Part shown: positions 1-5,478 of the stretch, piece by piece | Numbering within the stretch: position 1 is the stretch's first letter | Layout of the letters: the number at the start of each line of letters is the position of its first letter | Source: SOKG01 sp964449845 | GTDB lineage: Bacteria; Chloroflexota; Dehalococcoidia; SZUA-161 | DNA length: 5,565 nt | Assembly (NCBI GenBank): GCA_964449845.1 | Contig: CAYVES010000160.1 | Location: 1 to 5,565 of the forward strand | Direction: 5' to 3' | Made by a program: the position numbers and the translations under genes | Notes under the pieces: model-generated | Database searches by the model: none | The model's input: the letters and a program-made list of their open reading frames with translations, nothing else | What the model was told of the DNA's origin: nothing

Positions 1-890
1 CAGTTGACAAAGTGCCGGCACTCGAGCGACAACGGCTCAGTCAGATCCACCCGAGGAAGGAATATTCCCTCCGACCTCAATGCAAGTGTCCCGGAAGGGG
101 AAGAGGCAGTGTCATAGTCATCGACCACGCCCTGATCATATATCTTCAGTTTGTGCTGTGGATCCATATCGTCGAATACAGCCATCTTCTTGCTGCCCAC
201 CACGGTTAGCTGGCGTATCTTATGGGGATCGAGCCAGCTAGCATGTATATGAGCCAGCACGTTCTCGGGGAATCTCAAGGTGACGAATACCACGTCCTCC
301 ACGTGGGGCTGGACATAGCTTATGCCCTGGGCAGAGACAACCTCAGGGTAAGTTCCGAGAAGATACAAGAACAGCGAAATATCATGAGGAGTAAGCCTCC
401 ACAAAGCGCTCTCATCAGAGCGCACCTGTCCCAAATTCACTCTGGTGGAGTAGAGATAATAGATTTCACCGAGATCGCCCGACTGGATATGACGCTTCAG
501 TATATCAACGGCAGGGTGATAGAGCATGAGGTGCCCGACCATCAGGATCAGCTTTCGTTCCTCGGAAAGCTCGACAAGCTCCTGTCCCTCAGAGCTATTT
601 GACGCGAATGGCTTCTCTACGAAGACATCCTTGCCAGCCAGCAGAGCTTGTTTAGCCACAGAATAGTGAAGCGCCACCGGTAAGGCTATAACAACACCTC
701 TTATTTCCTCATTGGCTAATACCGCCTCGAGGTTTGTCTCCCTGTTGACATTGGGGTAAAGCGCTTCAAAACGGGTGAGAACCTCGTGGGAGCTATCGCA
801 GACCGTATGGAGGGCACCAAGCTCGGCAAAATTGCGAACCAGGTTCTTGCCCCAGTAGCCACAGCCAACAACAACTATATTCTTGTCCAT
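1..890 (-). CDS. Gfo/Idh/MocA-family NAD(P)-dependent dehydrogenase, probably UDP-sugar 3-dehydrogenase; C-terminus cut by window edge
   Basis: 296 residues are visible without a stop before the frame leaves the window; family members are usually about 330-350 residues, so some 40 C-terminal residues are probably missing. The N-terminal Rossmann fold begins almost at the start, with GCGYWG at residues 9-14. The family EKP motif (residues 92-94, Lys93 the likely catalytic or cofactor-contacting lysine) sits in VFVEKPFA. The C-terminal alpha/beta domain shows GHLMLYHPA (119-127) and a PHD motif (His169-Asp170) in the position of the usual active-site His. The start is an ATG six bases after the upstream dehydrogenase stop; its GAGGG Shine-Dalgarno overlaps that TGA, suggesting translational coupling. 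Known: such enzymes often sit beside UDP-GlcNAc 6-dehydrogenases and oxidise the C3 hydroxyl of UDP-GlcNAc uronate before transamination. That role is inferred from context; the sequence differs clearly from the canonical WbpB/WlbA that I remember, so substrate is uncertain. Cytosolic, no signal peptide. Confidence 0.9.
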   Translation of the reverse strand, partial: MDKNIVVVGCGYWGKNLVRNFAELGALHTVCDSSHEVLTRFEALYPNVNRETNLEAVLANEEIRGVVIALPVALHYSVAKQALLAGKDVFVEKPFASNSSEGQELVELSEERKLILMVGHLMLYHPAVDILKRHIQSGDLGEIYYLYSTRVNLGQVRSDESALWRLTPHDISLFLYLLGTYPEVVSAQGISYVQPHVEDVVFVTLRFPENVLAHIHASWLDPHKIRQLTVVGSKKMAVFDDMDPQHKLKIYDQGVVDDYDTASSPSGTLALRSEGIFLPRVDLTEPLSLECRHFVN

Positions 891-896
891 CTACCC

Positions 897-2195
897 TCAC
901 AACCTGACAATATTGTTGCTTGTAAGCTTCTTGGTAGCTCCCCTGGTATCGAATACCAAGCTCGCCTTATCCACTATGTTCTGGTAGTCGTAGCAGCTGT
1001 GGTCGGTGGCTATCACCACGCAGTCTGAGGTGGACAGGCGCTCCTCAGTGAGTTCCACCGAGGCCAGGGTTTGTTCCGAAATCTGAATGTTCGCGATATA
1101 GGGATCGCTGTAGCTTAGATTGGCTCCTTTTTCACGGAGAAGCTGGATCAGCTTCAAGGAGGGCGACTCTCTGACATCTTCCACATCTTTCTTATAGGCT
1201 ACCCCCAATACCAGCACCCTGGCATCACTTAAACTCTTACCGCCGACGTTCAGGGCCTCCATTATACGAGAGGCAACATAGTAGGGCATGTGCTCATTAA
1301 TATCTGCAGCGAGTTCGATGAACCGCGTATGAAAGTCATATTCCCTGGCCTTGTTAGCCAGATAGTAGGGGTCAAGCGGGATACAGTGTCCGCCTATTCC
1401 CGGCCCCGGGTAGAAGGGCATGTAGCCAAAGGGCTTGGAGGCAGCGGCATCAATCACCTCCCAGACGCTAATTCCCATTTTGTCGCAAAGCAGAGTGAGT
1501 TCGTTGACCAGAGCGATGTTCACGCTGCGAAAGACGTTCTCAAATATCTTGGTCATCTCAGCAACCTCAGGGCACGACACCGGAACTACAACTTCTGCTA
1601 CCTGACGATAGAGAAGCTCGGCAAGTCTGGTAGAGCGGGAATCTATGCCCCCCACCACCTTAGGGGTGTTCCTGATATTGTAGCTCTTGCTACCGGGGTC
1701 AACCCTTTCAGGGGAGTAAGCGAGATGAAAATCCTGCCCACCTTTGAGCCCCGACCGCTCCAGGATCGGCAGCATCACCTCGCTGGTGGTGCCGGGGTAG
1801 GTCGTGCTTTCCAGGACCACAAGTTGTCCCGGCTGAAGGTACTTGGAAATCGCCTCAGACTCGTAGGTCACATAGGACAGCTCAGGCTCCTTGGTTTTGG
1901 TCAAAGGGGTGGGCACACAGATACAGATGGCATCCACTTCCTTCAGCCGGCTTTGATCTGTGGTCGCCTCCAAGAGGTTGTTGGCAACTGCCACCGAGAG
2001 GCTTTCGCTATCTACATCCACAATATATGACTGCCCCTTATTGACCAGGTCCACCCTCTTTTGCTGGATATCGAATCCCACGACCTTGAGGCCTGCCTGC
2101 GAAAAGGCAACAGCCAGGGGCAGCCCAACATAACCAAGACCTACGATACCGACGACAGCGGTCCTATCCTTCAACTTCTGTTCTAATCTGGACAA
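897..2195 (-). CDS. wbpA: UDP-N-acetyl-D-glucosamine 6-dehydrogenase (nucleotide-sugar dehydrogenase, WbpA type)
   Basis: 432 residues, the normal length for the family. It should oxidise C6 of UDP-GlcNAc to UDP-GlcNAc uronate with two NAD+, in the cytosol, for polysaccharide precursor supply. The three-domain plan is complete: Rossmann motif GLGYVGLP (residues 19-26); ESTTYPGTT (129-137); SPERVDPG (161-168); EMTKIFEN with Lys216; the catalytic-cysteine motif GPGIGGHCIPLDPYYL with Cys271; and the C-terminal UDP-binding segment GVAYKKDVEDVRESPS (331-346). KPFGYMPFYPGPG before the cysteine is typical of WbpA-like UDP-GlcNAc enzymes rather than UDP-glucose dehydrogenases; VipA/TviB- or WbpO-like substrates cannot be excluded. 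Start: there is no in-frame ATG before residue 141, which is inside the fold, so a TTG preceded by GTGAGAAT is chosen; an in-frame TAA lies about 40 bases upstream. It is first in an operon with the Gfo/Idh/MocA gene, behind a strong extended -10 promoter. Confidence 0.93.
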   Translation of the reverse strand: MSRLEQKLKDRTAVVGIVGLGYVGLPLAVAFSQAGLKVVGFDIQQKRVDLVNKGQSYIVDVDSESLSVAVANNLLEATTDQSRLKEVDAICICVPTPLTKTKEPELSYVTYESEAISKYLQPGQLVVLESTTYPGTTSEVMLPILERSGLKGGQDFHLAYSPERVDPGSKSYNIRNTPKVVGGIDSRSTRLAELLYRQVAEVVVPVSCPEVAEMTKIFENVFRSVNIALVNELTLLCDKMGISVWEVIDAAASKPFGYMPFYPGPGIGGHCIPLDPYYLANKAREYDFHTRFIELAADINEHMPYYVASRIMEALNVGGKSLSDARVLVLGVAYKKDVEDVRESPSLKLIQLLREKGANLSYSDPYIANIQISEQTLASVELTEERLSTSDCVVIATDHSCYDYQNIVDKASLVFDTRGATKKLTSNNIVRL

Positions 2196-2239
2196 CGTAT
2201 TCTCACAGAAGATAGAGATTAGGCTACGAGTATGGTCGG

Positions 2240-2250
2240 ATTATATCACA
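2240..2250 (-). promoter_or_regulatory. Extended -10 promoter for the UDP-sugar dehydrogenase operon
   Basis: On the minus strand the sequence reads TGTGATATAAT: a perfect TATAAT hexamer (2245 down to 2240) preceded by a perfect TRTGN extension. No good -35 hexamer occurs at 16-19 bases (AGGCTA or neighbours), as is common for extended -10 promoters. Expected transcription start is near 2233, giving a leader of about 38 bases before the TTG start at 2195. Seen directly; activity is inferred. Confidence 0.7.
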
Positions 2251-2272
2251 GATACATACCATTAGCCTACAA

Positions 2273-2288
2273 CACTATTACGATAGTG
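2273..2288. promoter_or_regulatory. Inverted repeat CACTAT-tacg-ATAGTG, candidate activator site
   Basis: A perfect 6-base inverted repeat with a 4-base centre. Counted from the predicted leftward start near 2233 it covers about -40 to -55, a classic position for an activator helping a promoter without a -35 element. No factor can be named. A transcribed hairpin is the alternative, but no T-run follows on either strand. Confidence 0.35.
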
Positions 2289-2307
2289 GGGTAGCTAGCG
2301 CCTACCC
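2289..2307. repeat. Inverted repeat GGGTAG-7 nt-CTACCC
   Basis: A second perfect 6-base inverted repeat directly abutting the one at 2273-2288, with the 7-base loop CTAGCGC. It would lie at about -56 to -74 of the leftward promoter. No U-tract follows, so it does not look like an intrinsic terminator. It could be a second regulator site or chance. Confidence 0.3.
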
Positions 2308-2337
2308 GTGGGAAGATTGACTGGGGTGTAACTGAGT

Positions 2338-2484
2338 GTGTTGTCTGCCGAGCGTTTCTTGGCTGCTCTCGTCGTACAGCAGATCGAACAGAGCCATTTG
2401 GGCGAACAAAGCGCTATTACATGCGATCCGGGGAGATTATTGACATTTCTGCATCTAGCTCGCAAGATTGCACTGGAAGCGTAA
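2338..2484 (+). CDS. Possible 48-residue leader or hypothetical ORF upstream of the SDR
   Basis: Not recognised. A GTG (followed at once by TTG) opens a 48-codon frame ending in TAA, 41 bases before the SDR start. A GGGGTG Shine-Dalgarno-like sequence lies about eight bases upstream of the GTG. The peptide is helix-prone: residues 2-20 read LSAERFLAALVVQQIEQSH, and the C-terminal part contains GRLLTFLHLARKIALEA; a single Cys is at 29. Composition is more protein-like than the other frames of this intergenic stretch, but no known domain is visible. It could be a short co-transcribed gene, a remnant of a larger helical protein, or a chance ORF. If it is translated, the TTGACA box at 2440 would lie inside it. 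Confidence 0.25.
   Translation: MLSAERFLAALVVQQIEQSHLGEQSAITCDPGRLLTFLHLARKIALEA
2440..2468 (+). promoter_or_regulatory. Candidate promoter for the short-chain dehydrogenase
   Basis: A perfect -35 box TTGACA (2440-2445), a 17-base spacer, then CAAGAT (2463-2468), which keeps the most conserved A2, A5 and T6 of the -10 box but matches only 3 of 6 positions. The start would be near 2475, about 50 bases before the SDR ATG. The weak -10 makes this tentative. Confidence 0.3.
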
Positions 2485-2525
2485 AGGTCTTGTCTAGTTT
2501 CTTGCAAGAGAAAGGGGTGATAAAG

Positions 2526-3341
2526 ATGGGTACAAAAATCAAAGATAAAGTGGCCCTGGTTACAGGAGGTGCTCAGGGGATTGGGCTGGGCATTGCCAAG
2601 GCCTTCCTCGACGCAGAGGCAAAGGTCGTTATCTGCGATAGAAACGAAGAGGGGTTGAAAAGGACAACTGAGGCTCTACAAGACCGTTTCGGAGAAAAAG
2701 CCTACGGAATCCTCGCCGATGTTTCTCTGGAAGAAGATGTGAAGAGGATGGTTACGGATGTGGTTGGGAAGTTCGACGCAATCGATATCCTGGTCAACAA
2801 TGCAGGCCTTAGCGGAATGAATTATTTCTGGGAGATGCCCGTCGAGGAATGGGATACAGTTATCAATATCAACCTCAGGGGTGCTTTTCTCTGTGCGAGA
2901 GAAGTGGCAAGATTCATGGTTGAGAAGGGCATAAAGGGAAAGATCATCAATATAGCGTCCGTCAATTCCACCGTACCTACGACGGGAATTTCCGCCTACT
3001 GCGCCTCCAAGGGAGGGCTACTCATGTTTACGCGGGCGGCTGCCCTGGAGCTCGGACCACGGGGAATTAATGTCAACGCCATTGCGCCCGGGAGCACCAT
3101 TACTCCTTTAACCGAGGGGTTTTACAATCTCCCTGGTTTGAAAGAGGCCTTTCTGGACCGCACGCCCAAGGGTAGATTCGGCGAGGTGGAAGACATCGCA
3201 AATGTAGCTCTATTTCTCGCCTCAGAGTATGCTGACTGGGTCACTGGCCAAATCATCTATGCGGATGGGGGCCAGTCCCTCATGGGTCTTCCCAGGTATT
3301 ACGAAGGACTTCAACAGGCTGCAGGTACGGAAAATAGGTAG
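2526..3341 (+). CDS. Short-chain dehydrogenase/reductase, classical SDR (FabG-like), substrate unknown
   Basis: 271 residues, slightly long for a classical SDR (about 250). The Rossmann motif TGGAQGIG is at 13-20, with Asp38 at the end of beta-2, which in this family favours NAD(H) over NADP(H). ADV (64-66), NNAG (91-94) and the catalytic tetrad Asn117, Ser145, Tyr158, Lys162 (in YCASK) are all present, as is the PG motif at 188-189. The fold normally ends around the DGGQSLM segment (247-253); here about 18 hydrophilic residues follow (GLPRYYEGLQQ...), an unusual tail. Start: this ATG follows AAAGGGGTGA at good spacing and lies directly before the conserved KIKDKVALVTGG; an upstream in-frame ATG at 2421 would add 35 residues of non-SDR sequence. 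Family: oxidation or reduction of alcohols, sugars or 3-oxoacyl thioesters. Sequence alone does not choose, and neighbours give little help. Confidence 0.9.
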   Translation: MGTKIKDKVALVTGGAQGIGLGIAKAFLDAEAKVVICDRNEEGLKRTTEALQDRFGEKAYGILADVSLEEDVKRMVTDVVGKFDAIDILVNNAGLSGMNYFWEMPVEEWDTVININLRGAFLCAREVARFMVEKGIKGKIINIASVNSTVPTTGISAYCASKGGLLMFTRAAALELGPRGINVNAIAPGSTITPLTEGFYNLPGLKEAFLDRTPKGRFGEVEDIANVALFLASEYADWVTGQIIYADGGQSLMGLPRYYEGLQQAAGTENR

Positions 3342-3368
3342 GAGCCAGCCCGCTTGGTCAAGGGCTCC
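3341..3368. terminator. Candidate bidirectional terminator hairpin between convergent genes
   Basis: GGAGCC (3341-3346) and GGCTCC (3363-3368) form a perfect 6-base inverted repeat across the 40-base gap between the SDR stop and the amidase stop; an inner CTT/AAG can pair over GGTC. No T-run follows on the plus strand; on the minus strand TACCTATTTT follows, a weak tract. Placement between converging genes is the main support. Confidence 0.35.
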
Positions 3369-3381
3369 AAGAAACCAGTCC

Positions 3382-4815
3382 TCAAGCCGATACCGGCGGT
3401 CGCCGCTCAGCCCAGGGTTGCGCCGCCTCAAGCTGTGCCGCAAGGCGGAACAAAGTCGCCTCATCCCCGAAGCGGCCGATGAAGTGAGTGCCGACTGGGA
3501 GGCCATCGGCATTCCAGAAGAGGGGCAGCGACATAGCGGGCTGCCCGGTGAGGTTGCAGGTCGTGGTGAATGGGGTGAACTCCCCCTCTCGTAACAGCCC
3601 CTGCATGGGGTTCTCCGGCGGTGAGTGAAATGTGCCAAGGGGCACGGGCGGCTCGCTGAGGGTGGGCGTGAGCCAGATATCGTAGCTGACGAGAAAATTG
3701 CCGATGTCGCGAGCCATGCTCTGGGCAGCTTCCACGGCCCCGAGATAGGCCGATGCGCTCTGCTGACGGCCCATCTCATACAGGAGCCAGGTGGCCGGTT
3801 CGAACTGGTCTGGGGTGGGTGTCCGGCCCAGTAGGAAAGCGCAGCGGTCTATGGTCCAGGCGCACCCGGCCGTCCACAGGGTCCCGAGAGCCAGGAGCAG
3901 CAGTTCTCCAAACACCGGCGGTGCTGCCTCCACCACCTCGTGGCCTAGATCGGCGCACAGCCGCGCGGCTTCGTGCACCGCGCTCACGCAGTCAGCATGG
4001 ACAGCGACGCCAGTGGGTGCTGTGGTAGTAAAGGCAATGCGCAGGCGCCCGGGGGCAGCGCCCACCTCCTGGAGAAAGGGGCGCGCCGGAGGTGGTGCCC
4101 AGTAGGGATCAGCCGCCATTGGGCCGGAGGTGGCATCAAGCAGGGCAGCGCTGTCTCGAACCGAGCGGGTGAGGGCGTGCTCGACGACAAGGCCGCTGAT
4201 AATGTCACCGTATTCAGGGCCGAGCGGGTTGCGGGCTCGGGTGGGTTTAAGGCCGAAGAGCCCACAGCATGAGGCAGGAATCCGTATCGATCCGCCGCCG
4301 TCGTTGCCATGCGCCATGGGAACCATGCCAGCGGCCACAGCAGCCGCTGAGCCTCCGCTTGAGCCGCCCGTTGTCCGACTCGTGTCCCAGGGGTTGCGGC
4401 TGGGGCCGAACAAACGGGGCTCAGTGGTCGCCGCCAAGCCGAACTCCGGCGTGTTCGTTTTCCCCAGAATTATGAGTCCAGAGCGCTTCAACCGTGTTAC
4501 CAGTTCACTGTCGTGATCGCGGACGAAGTCATGTAGGAAGGTAGACCCCTCCCTCATCAGCACCCCCGCGCAAGAGGCCACCAGGTCCTTGAGGAGGAAG
4601 GGCACGCCACTAAATGGTCCGTCGGGCAGTTCCCCAGCGGCCGCGGTGCGCCCCTGTTCGTACATCGGCGTGACTACGGCGTTGATAGTAGGGTTGAGGC
4701 GCTCGATGCGCTCGATGGCAGAGTCCACAAGCTCAATAGGCTTGACCTCCCTTCGCCGCACTAACTCAGCCTGGGCGGTCGCATCGAGCCAAGCCAAATC
4801 CTCTAGTTTCACCAT
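3382..4815 (-). CDS. Amidase signature (AS) family amidohydrolase
   Basis: 477 residues, typical of free-standing AS enzymes. The Ser-cisSer-Lys triad is complete: Lys76 in FLLKD, Ser152 in GGSSGGS (150-156) and nucleophile Ser176 in GNDGGGSIRIP; the 24-residue spacing between the serines equals that in fatty-acid amide hydrolase (217 and 241). GLFGLKPTR (185-193) follows as usual, and SGVPFLLKD precedes. It hydrolyses an amide bond, but the substrate cannot be read from the sequence. GatA of the tRNA amidotransferase is unlikely, since no gatB or gatC lies alongside and the C-terminal half (LTPTLSEPPVPLG, residues 382-394) resembles aryl- or aliphatic-amide amidases. No signal peptide, so probably cytosolic. 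The ATG start has AAAGGA about ten bases upstream. G+C is visibly higher than in the left-hand genes (about 63-70% in sampled lines against about 47-60%), which may mean separate ancestry. Confidence 0.93.
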   Translation of the reverse strand: MVKLEDLAWLDATAQAELVRRREVKPIELVDSAIERIERLNPTINAVVTPMYEQGRTAAAGELPDGPFSGVPFLLKDLVASCAGVLMREGSTFLHDFVRDHDSELVTRLKRSGLIILGKTNTPEFGLAATTEPRLFGPSRNPWDTSRTTGGSSGGSAAAVAAGMVPMAHGNDGGGSIRIPASCCGLFGLKPTRARNPLGPEYGDIISGLVVEHALTRSVRDSAALLDATSGPMAADPYWAPPPARPFLQEVGAAPGRLRIAFTTTAPTGVAVHADCVSAVHEAARLCADLGHEVVEAAPPVFGELLLLALGTLWTAGCAWTIDRCAFLLGRTPTPDQFEPATWLLYEMGRQQSASAYLGAVEAAQSMARDIGNFLVSYDIWLTPTLSEPPVPLGTFHSPPENPMQGLLREGEFTPFTTTCNLTGQPAMSLPLFWNADGLPVGTHFIGRFGDEATLFRLAAQLEAAQPWAERRPPVSA

Positions 4816-4997
4816 GATTATCTGTCCTTTCCAAATGTGCCTGACTGGGCTCGGTGAAGGTTTGTCTGCCAGGGCAATTCGGGCCGAAAACGCTCACTTG
4901 CCTTTGAGGATAGCATGAAGCGCTACAGAGCGGTTGTCGTAGCTACTGTAGTCTGCTATGGGGAGGCTCCCTCGGCGTATCGTCCGTAGCCTTAGAA
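4816..4997. other. Upstream region of the amidase; no gene or clear promoter seen
   Basis: Apart from the amidase ribosome binding site (AAAGGA, minus strand), this stretch holds no convincing ORF. Small symmetric elements occur: GTAGCTAC at 4939-4946, and CTACAG (4923-4928) facing CTGTAG (4946-4951). I found no acceptable -35/-10 pair for the amidase, so it may be transcribed from the small-gene promoter near 5460-5487 or from a promoter I cannot recognise. Confidence 0.4.
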
Positions 4998-5084
4998 TCA
5001 GAACCTCAGCCAACTGAGAAAATAGCCAAGTCCTACCACCCAAGCGGCTATCCACAGAGTCGCCCCAATGATTCTGCTTGCCAT
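4998..5084 (-). CDS. Possible small membrane peptide (28 residues), or C-terminal part of a frame-broken small membrane protein
   Basis: Not recognised. An ATG opens 28 codons ending in TGA. Residues 5-26 are almost entirely hydrophobic, including ATLWIAAWVVGLGYFLSWL, with Arg4 before and Arg27 after: one transmembrane helix rich in Trp (11, 15, 25). A GAGG lies 11 bases upstream, too far for a good Shine-Dalgarno. The frame stays open for a further 15 codons upstream (…QIVDGRHKNEVIVS) back to a TGA at 5129-5131, right at a run of four C, with no start codon there. This suggests the peptide may be the tail of a longer protein whose N-terminus lies in another frame (see 5048-5182). Alternatives: an independent tiny membrane peptide, or chance. 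Confidence 0.35.
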   Translation of the reverse strand: MASRIIGATLWIAAWVVGLGYFLSWLRF

Positions 5085-5182
5085 GCTGACGATAACCTCG
5101 TTCTTGTGGCGACCATCGACGATCTGGGGTCATGAGTGACATGGGCAGGCCGAGCGTCTATGTAGCGAGTGAGTGTTCTCAT
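5048..5182 (-). pseudogene. 44-codon ORF abutting the 58-residue gene; likely N-terminal half of a frameshifted small membrane protein
   Basis: The ATG begins at the base after the TAG of the preceding 58-residue gene (TAGATG), the arrangement expected for translational coupling. The frame starts MRTLTRYIDARPAHVTHDP and then passes a CCCC run (plus-strand GGGG at 5126-5129), after which it turns into a Ser/Arg/Thr-rich sequence without obvious character and stops at 5048. If one C is added to the run, or the ribosome slips back by one on it, the frame joins QIVDGRHKNEVIVS and the hydrophobic segment ending at 4998, giving a 61-residue protein with a hydrophilic N-terminus and a C-terminal membrane helix (about residues 36-58). 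A natural one-base deletion, an assembly error or programmed -1 slippage are all possible. The peptide family is unknown to me. Confidence 0.35.
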
Positions 5183-5359
5183 CTACTGCATTTTGGCTTT
5201 GTGGGCAACTACACTAAACCTCTCGACCTGCCCCCGGAAACCGACGCTGCTGTTCAACCTTTCCTTCAGGTACGCTGCCAACTCGTCTTTGCTCAGATGA
5301 CTGGCCCAATTGTCATCCAGCTTGAGCGTCACCTTAAACGTAATTTGGTTGTTAGCCAT
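5183..5359 (-). CDS. Hypothetical small protein, 58 residues
   Basis: Not recognised, but well supported as a gene. The ATG is preceded by CAGGTGGAGAG, a strong though close Shine-Dalgarno, and about 93 bases upstream of it is the start point predicted from a TTGACA/TAAAAG promoter. The product begins MANNQITFKVTLKLDDNW, an alternating polar/nonpolar beta-strand pattern. It continues with an amphipathic helix LSKDELAAYLKERLNSS (residues 22-38) and a second strand QVERFSVVAHK (44-54): a compact beta-alpha-beta layout, cytosolic, without membrane segment or signal peptide. The TAG stop is fused to the ATG of the next reading frame (TAGATG). I cannot assign a function. An opposite-strand frame over 5132-5392 exists but has neither a comparable ribosome site nor protein-like composition. 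Confidence 0.7.
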   Translation of the reverse strand: MANNQITFKVTLKLDDNWASHLSKDELAAYLKERLNSSVGFRGQVERFSVVAHKAKMQ

Positions 5360-5383
5360 CTCTCCACCTGCTTAGAGCACCAT

Positions 5384-5478
5384 ATGGACTGATGGACTGT
5401 CCAACTTTGAACGCGATGCGTGTCCTAGTCCGAGAACCGGTTAACAACGGACTATGGACTTTTACCACTTTTTGTCCA
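5384..5478. promoter_or_regulatory. Cluster of TGGAC/GTCCA half-sites, candidate operator array
   Basis: Plus-strand TGGAC occurs at 5385-5389, 5393-5397 and 5455-5459; GTCCA at 5399-5403 and 5474-5478. Two of them form the near-perfect palindrome TGGACtGTCCA (5393-5403), and ATGGACT is repeated at 8-base spacing (5384, 5392). Three further GGAC/GTCC tetramers lie at 5422, 5428 and 5449. The outer pair (5455 and 5474) brackets the -10 box and part of the spacer of the minus-strand promoter, as repressor sites would. No DNA-binding protein gene is visible in the window. Confidence 0.45.

Noticed and set aside
222..602. Plus-strand 126-codon frame inside the Gfo/Idh/MocA gene
   Set aside because: The opposite strand encodes an unbroken family member with EKP and Rossmann motifs; this is a shadow.
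1290..2030. Plus-strand 246-codon frame inside the UDP-GlcNAc dehydrogenase gene
   Set aside because: Antisense shadow of a gene with complete family motifs; its own translation has no recognisable domain.
2317..2345. TTGACT as a -35 box for a rightward promoter
   Set aside because: No acceptable -10 hexamer (GTTGTC and neighbours) at 16-18 bases.
2295..2507. Minus-strand 70-codon frame in the divergent intergenic region
   Set aside because: Cys/Arg-rich translation with no domain; it overlaps the inverted repeats and the more plausible plus-strand 48-codon frame.
2421..2525. N-terminal extension of the SDR from an upstream ATG
   Set aside because: The 35 added residues are not SDR-like, and the ATG at 2526 has a strong Shine-Dalgarno directly before the conserved N-terminus.
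3222..4516. Several long frames (60-185 codons) on both strands within the amidase gene and the end of the SDR
   Set aside because: High G+C removes stop codons in alternative frames; their translations are Arg/Pro/Ser/Ala-rich and carry no motif, whereas the amidase frame has a full catalytic triad.
4961..4974. GGGAGGCTCCC symmetry as a terminator after the small genes
   Set aside because: The stem is only four pairs with a three-base loop, and no T-run follows on either strand.
4894..5142. Minus-strand 82-codon frame (begins MSLMTPDRRW)
   Set aside because: No Shine-Dalgarno before its ATG, low-complexity Arg/Ser/Trp composition, and it overlaps the hydrophobic membrane frame, which is more protein-like.
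5132..5392. Plus-strand 86-codon frame opposite the 58-residue gene
   Set aside because: No convincing ribosome site; composition (scattered Cys, His and Pro, no secondary-structure pattern) looks like a shadow. The minus-strand gene has a better start, promoter and pattern.
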